The notes under the pieces are model-generated. The model was given only the letters and a program-made list of their open reading frames with translations. It had not been told where the DNA came from and searched no databases. From Apostichopus parvimensis (lineage: Eukaryota > Echinodermata > Holothuroidea > Aspidochirotida > Stichopodidae), in the NCBI GenBank assembly GCA_000934455.1, contig KN886818.1:1-24990 (forward strand): 24,990 nt of DNA, given 5' to 3'. Positions within the stretch are counted from its first letter, which is position 1. Each line of letters opens with the position of its first letter. Positions 1 to 12,200 of this stretch are shown here, piece by piece. A program made the translations under genes and the position numbers.

Positions 1-154
1 TTGTTAAACATTGCCGTTTTTCAAAGCTGAAGTGCAATTTGTAAAACGTGTGATTAATTACGATGGAGATTCATATATTACTAATAAATGCATTGTCCAA
101 ATCTGTACGATCATTGTATTAATCAGTGTATAAAATAACCGAGGGTGCACTAAC

Positions 155-208
155 CTTCAAACCGTTCTTACCAACCAAACCAGGGTCTCCGGGTTCTCCT
201 CTCGGTCC
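155..208 (-). CDS. Collagen triple-helix exon (54 bp), last visible
   Basis: Six perfect triplets from GPRGEPG to GKNGLK. Acceptor cttttcag, donor GTTAGT. Transcription continues to the left of the window; positions 1-154 are intron with nothing recognised. Confidence 0.93.
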
Positions 209-3200
209 CTGAAAAGAGAATTATTTGAAAGATTTCGTCTGGATATGAATTTTTTTTTTGGTATCCACTCATCTTTGATAGTGAATCGATATAAGGCATA
301 GAGAGCATGAACTTATGGGTAAACTCTGAGCACTGACTTAAGGATTTGAAAAATGAAAGGCTGGATATCAGCTTTATCAGCAATGTGGTCATTATATATC
401 ATCAATACTGATTATTCTCGACTTGATGGTTCATATAATTTGATACAGGGAGATGAAAAATTGTGCATAGCACAAGTGCAAGGGGTCACTCAGATTAATC
501 CCAAAGTAAACATAATATTTAACTCTTTATCAATTCCTCTGATAAACACGAGGACACTCTTCTCTAACGTTCAGATATCTCTACTAATGTCAGTGACTGC
601 CCAGTGATACAATCACATCACACCGATTTCAGATATCTCTACTAGTGTCATTGACTGCCCAGTGATACAATCATATCACACCGAGTTCAGATATCTCTAC
701 TAATGTCAGTGACTGCCCAGTGATACAACCACATCACACCGAGTTCAGATATCTCTACTAATGTCATTTGACTGCCCAGTGATACAATCATATCACACTG
801 ATTCTTAATTACAACTTGTTGTTGAAGTCTACTCACAGGGTCGCCCATCATGCCTGACATTCCTGTTCTTCCGTGAGGTCCAGTGGAACCCTGAAAGAAG
901 AAAGATTAATGCCTCTATTCAACATCTCTTCTAGAATCGCAGAGCTCTTATCCGTTAGCTATTAACAAAATTTACCGAAAGAAGCTTATTGGGCAAAGCA
1001 CACGGATTGATTTAATAACACTTCTTTCTTAGACTGGATATTGAAAGACAGCAGAAATTGTAGTTGAACACAAATTTGCAATCAATAGAGCTATAACATT
1101 GCAAAGAATATGCAAATAAAAACATTTATTATTATCAAATTCAAGTAACATGAGCACATCATCGACTTTAACAGGGAGCTAATAATAACTCATTGCTAGC
1201 TTTTAGAGTATCACAACAAACAGCAGGTATAAAACAAATTTAAGATTGCCAAACTATCTTTCTAAATGTTTTATTAAACTTAACAATTATTACCAATCAA
1301 TGTCATAGGTTAAATCAGTGCTGTTTCCTTTATTCTGAGGGTGTGATCCTCCTAAAGTTCCAGAGTCGTATTTCCAGCATATTCCAAAAGTGGTTAACTT
1401 AAAACATATTCTACCTGTTCTGATTGGTTACTCTGGCACGTTCTTAGTGTGTGTGGCGGGGGGGTGTTTCCAACAATAACACTGAGCAAATAATTATGCA
1501 AATAAGTAAAACACTCACAATTGATCCTTTAGTACCATTAATCCCACCAAATCCTTGCAGTCCATTATCTCCTGGCGACCCTCTTACTCCAGGAATACCA
1601 GGTAAGCCAGGGTAACCGTCCAATCCAGGTTCACCTTTAAGTCCTGCTATTCCAGGAATACCAGGTTCACCCTGTTTAAATATTAAAAAAAGATGGCAAT
1701 CCATAGAGTTGCAGATCTCATCTCTTCTACGATGGAATAATATTTATCCAATTATTCTCTACATATTTTGTGGTTTAATGACTTTTTCTAACATACTGAC
1801 TAGCAGAAGATGGGTGTTTGAACTTTGACCTATGATGTCACTTATCACCCAGACATGAGTTTACCGTACATGGTCAGGCACCTACCAAGTTTGAACATGA
1901 TCAGAGGTCTCGGAGGAGTTCATGACATACTTTTCGCACAATTTACACAAGTTTTACCTTTTATCTCACTTGACCTTTGACCCTGACCCTAAATCTGTCT
2001 TATATCAAAATTTGCATCATCATTTTCTACATATCATGTGGTTTAATGCCTTTCTCCAACATGTTGGCATTCAGAAACTGCCTAAAAACCAATTGTTAGA
2101 TATCTCTACCTTTGACCCTCTGACATACGAAACTATCAAAACCCCAGGCACAAATTCACATGGTCAAGCACCTACCCACCAAGTCTGAACTTGATTGGAT
2201 TTACTGTCTAGGAGGAGTTCACGACAACTTAAGCCAATTTTACCTTTGAACTCAATTGACCTTTGACCTCAACCCTAAACACCTACATCTGTCCTATTTA
2301 AACTTTGTCTCATCACCTCTACATATCGTGTGGGTCATATGATTTTTTCCCCCTTACATGTTGACAAGCAGAGAATGATTAAAAACCAACTTTAAGGTTT
2401 CTTGACCTACCTCTGATCTATGACATCATCAATCACACAGGCACAAGTTAAGATGGTCAGGCATCTACCCACGAAGTTTGAATAGAATAGGGTCTAGGAG
2501 GAGGTCGCGACACACTTTTTTGGCTCACTCAAACACACACACTCACTGACTCACTCACAAACTTCCTCACATTTCTGATGTGGGTTGAAATACAATAACT
2601 CATCTCCCTATACATTACATGAATGAGGATGAGATAACAAAGGAAATTAAGCAATACACAAAGTCAGCAAAAAACAGGAAGTATTTTAAAATATAAAATA
2701 TCTTTTAGATATATATGTATTATACGAAAATGTTATTTCAGTCATCTGCTGACTATTTTGCAAAAATGTTCATCAACCCTTACATACTAATACTAAACAC
2801 TCATAGATCAATAAACATGAACAGAGACCATATTTTCCCATAGCTCATTGCTTTTTCCCAAATACTTTAGAACTGTGTTCTAGGTCCCTACATGTATATT
2901 TAAAACATTGCGCTTGGTGAACCCCTTTTTTCAGTCAACTTCTTTGCAACTCTCCAGTGGCAGATGTTTGTATGATTAAGGGTGCTTAGTTGCAAAAAGG
3001 ATGTTTTGAAGTTGAGAAAATAAATAATGTTCAGGATTTTGTTCAACTTTTCCCACATATATCGGCAAATTTTTTTGTCCTCCCAAACCATTGGCGACCA
3101 TCCAAAGTTTTTGGCAACCCTAAACAGGGTTGCGACCCCCACTTGAAACACCACGGTTCCAGGGAATACAAATTAAAGACTAATTATAAACTCCCACTCT

Positions 3201-6200
3201 ATGCTCTGTTGGTGGTTGGAACACTGTTGAATATCTAAACCTGTCTCAAAAACATGACCTTGAATTTTTTGGAAGAATGACCAGTCAGAAAAACGTACTC
3301 AATTGTTTTTTTTTTCATGTTCACAAGGGTTTCCACATTTTGAGCGCTGGCGATATCAGATGACCTTCAACCTTTATGAAAGACGGTACCGTTCTTGTAC
3401 TCACTGAGATAAAATCCATTTCCCAAGTATTTAATTTATGAGTTATAAAATGGTGTTTACATTTTCAAAGGTGTCATAGGTTTGCACACACCAACAAACA
3501 CCATCACAAACACCAACAAACACCAACAAACACCATCACCATGATCGCCTAGATTCCTTTTTTTTTGGCAAAGAATAATGAATTACTACTTGTGTGAACC
3601 ATTCTGTAATAGATGGCTATAAATACAACTTTTGGTTTTATATAATTGATTCTTCTAACAGATAGAATACCACTGCTATATTTTGTTCACATACTTCTCT
3701 GACTGAACCCATGCACAGAAGCATTGAAAAGCGGTAACTCACCTTTATTGATAGACCAGATCTGCCTGGGGCACCAGTAAAGCCTGCATATCCCTTGGAA
3801 AAAATAAATCAGAAAAAAAAAAATGAAAAAGGTCTCTACATCACTTTTTCCCCAACAGCAATCAGGTGTTGCTAAGAGACATTTTTTTTTTTCAAAATGG
3901 ACGTCATGTGAAAATGAGACAGGTGCATACTAATCTTTCTTAACTTTGTCCATGACCATGGTTCTGTATTAAACAGAAAAAACAAACATACAGGTAGACA
4001 GACACACAGATAGATACATCACACTGGCAATGGCTCAATTGGGTTGGAGATCAAAAAGATCTACATGAAGTAAATCTAAAATGTTTTCCTTTCATTTTTT
4101 TGGTATATGGAATTAGGAGAGAAGAGTATAACAAATTTAAGACTATTTAGTATATTGGTAAAAGTCTCAAGTGCAGCTTAAATGCCATTCATTAATTAAA
4201 TGCAAGATATCGATTGATCGTAAGAAAGCAATGACGCCCAGTAATGTTTAGTATTACTCACTGGTAGGCCAGTTAGTCCTGCAGAACCATTAGCTCCAGG
4301 GACGCCCCTGTCTCCAACAATGCCGGGCTTACCACGAAAGCCTCTCCCTCCTCGATTACCCTCAAAAAGTAAATAAACACAAAAGACATTTATGATTCAA
4401 ATATCATTATTCTGGAATATATGGAAATAAAAAGCATTAAATTCGGGACTAAGGGACTCAGGTTTTCATAATAATAATAATAGGTGATCCTACAAAAGCA
4501 ACACTTCATCAAAGCATATGCTTAATCCGAATACAGGTTGTGACAAAATGAACTAACCACAAGTCCTCCGAAGTTGAAACAGTACAAAACATGGCTGTGA
4601 CCCCTTGGAATGAGGAATTCCGGGGGGGGGGGAGGGGGGGGAGATTTGAGGTTAGTTTTCAAATGTTATTTTCTCTTAACTTGTAACTCATTAGAGAATA
4701 TGCTTTAGGGAAGGTTTGTTTTGCAGATTCCTTGTTTGACAAGAATAATTATCTATCAATGTGTCCGTATATTCCACACATTTTACGAGGTATAATCATA
4801 CCATTTAATAACAACTGTCTTCCGGCATGACTTACCCGTTCCCCCTGTGGCCCACTTACTCCTCTGGGTCCACGTTCACCTTCTTTACCCTGCAACAGAC
4901 AAGAAGAGAACATCGATTGGTTAATACTTGATTGACATTTGCAATGTGATCAAAAACCAAGCGAGAGACATAGAAAGTCTGTCCCACCTGCATTACTTCT
5001 CTAGTCACACATCCACTCTCCGATACTCTTGACATTAACAGCACTGTCCTCTTGCAAGTTACAAAACAAGATTTTCACACCTCAAGGGGGCGGGCCTGCC
5101 TCATTTCTCAACGTAACCTTATTTCACCCAGCTGTTCAGATTGTCTGTCATCCAGCAAGATAACTAACACCTTCCATTTTCTGTGATCCACAGATAAATT
5201 AATTAATTGCTCAGACTGACTTCACACATGTCTGTTTCCTTTAATTGTTGATTATACGTCTCTTTTCGAACAGGACATACCCTTTAAAACTTGCTATACG
5301 TAGATGGAAGTTGCCAAATCATCATTGTAATTTTTGTTGGACAAAACATGTTGGGAAATGGTCATAGACTGCATACACCCTTAAATTAACTTTGTTAAAA
5401 AGTTGGAGGGGGGGGGGGGGTTGAAAAGGGGGTAGAGGCCCAATTGTATGAAAACATTTATTTGTTTCACCTGACGACCCCTGCGACCTATGCTTCCTGG
5501 TTGACCTCGGTCACCTTCGTCTCCCTTCTCACCGGTCTCACCTTTATCGCCGGCTGAACCTGAATTTCCGGTCATGCCCTGCAAAATTATTTACGATGAT
5601 GCTTGATCAATGCCCGACTGCTATGAATATTCTAATTTTCAAATGTTATGTAGTGAATGACTTAATTGGTAGAGGACACTAAAATGGTTATTAATACAGA
5701 TCAAAAAATACAGTTATGCTAATTTGTTCTAGACAAAATGTAAAGTAACCTGTCTACAGAAAGCATGGTAAATGGATGGACGTAAATTACAAAATGTCAA
5801 TGGACGACAAGGTGCCACCCAGATCATGAAAATTCAACAGATCCATCTGTCCTTATTTCGACTTTACCTAACAATTATTACCAATGGGTGGTCAATTTCG
5901 TTTGAACACAAAGCTTAAGTTATTAAAATTTGTTATAATCATCTCTTATGCTTATACTTACAGTGAGCCCAACGATTCCTACCAAGCCCTTTATACCCTT
6001 CTCACCATGAACGCCTTCTTCACCTTTCTCTCCCTTTGGTCCAAAAATGCCATTCCTACCCTGAGAAAGAGACAAAATGAATGAATGACATACAGCTATA
6101 TAGTTAAACATTAGCTATACAGTTAAACATTAGTCAAGAGAAGCCAGCTACATTACATAAAACAAGGTTATACAGTTAGTATGCTGAACTATTCATGCTA

Positions 6201-9200
6201 TTTTGAAATGTACCCATTTTGCTTTTCGCATTTACTTCATTATCAATTTTTCCATCTATATTTATGTCATTCATGCTAATCTGTCAGGACAAGCCATTTT
6301 TAGGCAGAGCAAATCAAATTCTTGGACATCGTTGTCATGGGATCCAAGCTAGGAATTTCGCAAATGATACCAATTATACACTGCTCTGATGCCATGAAAC
6401 TGAGGATATTAATATTTAATATTAAGCATGAAAAACATTGTTGTCCTTTTCTTAGTTTCACATGAACAAAAAGAGCATTAAAGAGAGTCACATATTAACC
6501 ATGTTTTATGTATTTCATTTCACTGTACAAATTATGGAGGATTATTACCTAGTAGTCAACAATCAGCAAGGCCAATAAGTGGATTGAAAATTATTGGGCT
6601 CTGCTTATCTATAGATACCTGTTTTTCCCTTAAGTTAAGCCCTAGTGAAGTGCATTTGTACTGTAAATTTGTATCCAGTAGGAATCTCCAGAACAATTGT
6701 GAACACAAATTACTGACAAATATTATCTTCTGTAAACTTTTCAGACAAAAGACAAGGCTACTGAAGTAAGATGGACTGGGTTGTTGTTATACACTGACCG
6801 TTGCACCTGGCGGACCTTCTAAGCCTATTTCACCACGTTCTCCTTGTAGTCCTTGTTCTCCTGGGTCACCTAGGTTACCGTCAGTTCCATTCCTCCCCTG
6901 AAAACAAGCAAGGACACATAAACCATTAGAACGAAATGAGTAATTTACATTTGGCATCTTGAGTCTTTCAGTCACAGTCACACATTTCAGTCTGTCACCA
7001 TCTTGAGACAATTAAACAAGTAGGCAATCCATTGAGTTGCAATTCTGCCCGGGTAGTTTGTCGTAATACTTTGGGTTTGGAATCATGTACACACAACATC
7101 ATCATCATGAACAAAATCACCTGCGTATTATGTTTACAAGTATTTCACAGTCTTTTTCACCAGTTAAGGAATTACACTTTTTCTCACAAATTTTGTACCA
7201 TGGAATCATTTTTTATCACTGACCTTGTGCTGTAATTGATTTCCTCTGAATCAGGGAGATACAAATCCCAGAATGCCAGAAAGGCATTGTGTAACACAAC
7301 AAATCAAGTATTGCTACACACATTTCAAAATAACTTTGATTAATTTTGATCATTGGTATATAGTATCCTAAAAATGCTTCATTAATTTTATGAGTCACTG
7401 GGTTAAGAATTAAAGCTGAATAATTGCTATCGGTCGCTAAATTACCTAAAATTGGACTATCACTGTTACTTAACAGAGAGATTTGTTTTACACTTACAGG
7501 AAATCCTGAAAATCCAGGAGGACCATCTGCTCCTTGATCTCCGGGCTCTCCCTGAATATGAAATAGATGAATTAATATTAGTCATGAACAATTATCTTCT
7601 AGACAATGAACATAAGTCACACACATTTATCTTTAAGACAGTGAATGTAAGTCACAAACAATCATCTTCTTGACAATGAACATAAGTCACAAAAAATCAT
7701 CTTCTTGGCAATGAACATGAGTCACACACAATCATCTTCTTGACAATGAACATAAGTCACACACAATCATCTTCTTGACAGTGAATGTAAGTCACATACA
7801 ATCATCTTCTTGACAATGAACATAAGTCACACACAATCATCTTCAAGACAGTGATTGTAAGTCACAAACAATTGTCTTCTAGGCAATGAACATAAGTCAC
7901 ACACAATCATCTTCAAGACAGTGAATGTAAGTCACAAACAATCGTCTTCTTGGCAATGAACATAAGTCACACACAATCATCTTCAAGACAGTGATTGTAA
8001 GTCACAAACAATTGTCTTCTAGGCAATGAACATAATTAAGTCACACACAATCATCTTGAAGACAGTGAATGTAAGTCACAAACAATCGTCTTCTTGGCAA
8101 TGAACATAAGTCACAAACAATCATCATTTTGACAATGAACATAAGTCACACACAATCATCTTCTAGACAATGAACATAAGTCACACACAATCATCTTCTT
8201 GGCAATGAACATGAGTCACACACAATCATCTTCTTGACAGTGAATGTAAGTCACAAACAATCAACTTCTTGACAATGAAAATAAGTCAAAAACAATCGTC
8301 TTCTTGACAATGAAAATAAGTCACAAAAAATTGTCTACTTGACAATAAGAGCCATATGCATGCAGTTTATGTTAATCTTGCAAGTAAGCAGTGATTCAAC
8401 ACATATATAGCAATTAACATTTTCATTGTTGCAATCCTTTTCTCCCTTTGAAATTGCCACCTCATGATCTCTATGATGTTTGTCTTCAAAAATTAAATTT
8501 CTTCTCACATATTACAGCAACGAATGATTTTTTCAGAAAGTACCGTTTCACCTAATTCAGATATTGCATTGCTGGTTGACTGACTATACCATATAGTCAC
8601 CACAATGAATGCGGTCAGGGTGAACTGTTCACCTAAACATGTTTACTGCTTGGCTAAAACTACACCATGCAGTCACCATACTGACTATGCTTGGGTTCCA
8701 AATGAACAGCTCATCGAAATGAAACGTTACATGCTGCTGGACTAACTATTACGAACATTCAAAATATTTAACATGGTGAAGTTTTCATTTAAAACACTGC
8801 TTGTGACATGATCGTTATTCCATGTAGGTCCCTGCTAAAGGGCAGGGACATAGCAGAATTCAGAGAGTAATAGGTGTGGTCAATTTAGTAAATTAGACAA
8901 ACATCATGATTTGACATGTTGACGGTTTGTTCAGGTAAAAAAGTGAAAGGCTCTTGAGGCTAGACTAACATATGAAAAGACACATATTATACAACTAGAC
9001 TCCATTATGTGATACAATTGACTTAACATACAGGTGTGCTGTGCACAAAACAACACTAACTAACATTCATAATTTATATCAAGTGCATCGTTAACTATAT
9101 CCTACACTAGGACACATGTTAACTATATCCTACACTAGGACACATGTTACACTCACAAGCGGTCCCCTTAGTCCACGCATGCCCATAAATCCAGACTGGC

Positions 9201-12200
9201 CCCATTCTCCAGGTGGGCCCGGTTCTCCAGGCACTCCTCTTGGTCCTTGAGGACCCTGGAGTCGAAAAACCAAAATATTTCCGTCATTGAAAATGGGGAA
9301 ACATCAGTTCCATTTATGCCTTACAAGAGAAATCACATATCAGATGGAAATCTGCACTAAAATGTGTTAAAACTTGATAATGATTGAAGGATAATTACAG
9401 GACAGCAAAAATTGACTGAACCTGTAAATGTATTCTATCCCGAGTCAGAGTGACACGATGACTCAATCAATAATTTGTATACTACGACATGTGGACGGAA
9501 AAGAAACCTAGACAAGTTTTGACAAATCATTTTAAATGATGATGGTCAAAACAAAAACCAGTAGTATGTTTGAGTGGATAAAGGCAGTGGTATTAGAAGT
9601 AATGAAACCTAGCATCTGGGAGGTCGTGGGTTCAAGCCTTGGCCAGGCTAACTTAAGGATGGTTTATTTCATCCACCAGGAGTAATCCACGGTTCAGCTC
9701 CCAACTATAATGGACTTCCAAACTGATGTAATGGATTGTCAATCGACTTGGAAGTCTATTCAAGTAATAAGGCACTCAACTTCTCCTACATGCAGATGTG
9801 GCTACTTAAAGTAACTGCCTTCCAGGGCAATAATATTGCTTGATCAAATCTGATCATATATTCTACAGGATCATAGGTCACGACAATAACACAAAAATTT
9901 GACAATGTGTGCTTATGTGTGATACTGTAGGTCACAACACCTAGAATAAATGTACATACATACATTTGATAGGTCATAGCTCTGTTACAACAATTAGCTT
10001 TGTTATACTTAAAATATTGACATTACAGTTTTAACTGTTCATGTCATATACTGAATAGCTCATTTTCACTTACCAGTTCACCCCGCAGTCCCATAACTCC
10101 CAAATTGCCTGGTGGACCCTACGCAAATTGAAGTGAAAAATTCTCTCATAGGAAAAGACACTATTAAACGAGATCAATAAACACACACAGCTTTTAGCAA
10201 TACAGACATGTTGATAGGATAAGAGGCCAGCTGATTGGTAGATGAGAAACAAGATCTATTGGAATACTGAGGATACAAAACTCAACAGATCTAAAGTTTT
10301 TAAAAAGTCAGAAAGATCTGTTATAGATGATCAGATCATACTTCCTGCCATGTATAAAAGCTTGACATTTTTCATAATTTTTAACAAGACCAACCAGGCA
10401 CCAAGTTTTACTCTTTCTCTCCCCCTCTCTCTCTCTCTTAGAACAATGCAAATAATCAAACAGAGGACCTACATTTCTGACAAAGACATTAATTTTGACG
10501 AGTAAATATATTGATTACATTAAATTTCTTTATATTTAGTAATAGCAGTAACCAAAGATTAAAAGCAGACCAAAAATGTTAGCATGTTTCCTTCTTTTGA
10601 CTTCATCTGACTTTGTTTCCATGGAAACTCTTATAGTTTTTATAGTTTAATTCTTATAGGACTGCACATACAACAATTCTACAATATTGTGATCTGTCTC
10701 ATCCTCCATATTTTGCGCTCCCAGAATCCCACATTCTCCTTAATTGCGTAGATTCATTTCTGTGGATCCACGATGTCTCAAACTTCCTCCCTACACGATC
10801 TGTGACTGCCTTCTGTATCTTATGACTTTCAGTCTAGGACCCCTGTCACACGAACATTTTTTCAGACATAACGATGGTCCGACCATGCGTGTGACCGCTC
10901 TACTATGGTCTGACGTTCGCCCGACCATCGTCTTATAAAGATGGTAATTAGCATCGTTAGGCCCAAGTTAACCATGGTCCAACCATCGTTAGCAGGAAGA
11001 ACCATGCGTGTGACCGCAATTGCGTTGTCCGACTATGCATTTTAGCGTAAACACTGACATGATCTACTACTTACAACTAAAAAAACCCACGAAACTTCGT
11101 CAAACCGTGACCCTTGACCGACCCAACGCAACTGCGTATGATAGCTTTGCAAAAGCATAATTAACTTACTGATGCACGTGTCCGCGAATAACGATCGTCC
11201 GAATATAGTACAAAGTCGTGTGAGTACGTGTGACCGCTACCGTATTTAATTTAATATGGTCGGACTATAGTTAAGATACGATGGTCGGAAGATGCAATTT
11301 TATACGTGTGACCGTGGTCTAGGATGAATTCCCCCTAGTCTAGGAGATACTTGTGTTTTGAGACTTTACTACCACCTAATCTCTACCTGGGGTCCACGGA
11401 TGCCAGGGAGGCCCTCTCTTCCTGATGGCCCCCGTACACCAGTACGCCCTCGTACATGGCTTGGACGCCCCGCCGATCCCTTTTCTCCCTGCGAAAAAGA
11501 GAGAAGACAGTCAGCGTTCAATGTTAGAGAAAGAAAAAGTAAGACACTAGAGTAAAAAGGAAAACAAGGTAACTATTGGTTATTCTCTCATTTACAATTG
11601 CTGGGGGACCACTCCTGCTGTTAATTGTCAGTATTAAAACAAACTGCATTCACCTTTTTGTTTTAAACTTTCACCAAACCTCCTCTCTGACATTTATTTA
11701 ACTTTAGATTTCTTGATGTTGTGCCCAATTTGTCAGGGTCACTGATATCATGTGTATGGGTTGTGCTAATTTAATTAAGTAAATTAAATAGCAGGCAATT
11801 AACTAGACCAAGAATCAAGAACTTACATCTGCTCCTGGTTCTCCGTCATCCCCCACTGGCCCTCTTATTCCACGCTTACCCTGAGGAATAAGAAAGGAAC
11901 CACACCAAGAAAAATTTGTCACATATAAGAACTACATCATTTGTTACTTAGTAATATTAGTACTCATTAAGGGGCATGTATAATTAACCATCTATAAGAT
12001 TAAACAATATTTATTAAGTAAAAATTGTTTACAAGTTTCACATTCTGGGAACTGGTCACCTCAAATGACCACCACCAGCAACAGCAGCCTTGAACTCCTA
12101 CAAACGAAGAATGAAGTTCAAGCAAGCATGGACATGGTGAGTAACAGTGCACTTACCCACCAGGCGGATCACATACACAATAAGCACACACATACCAACA

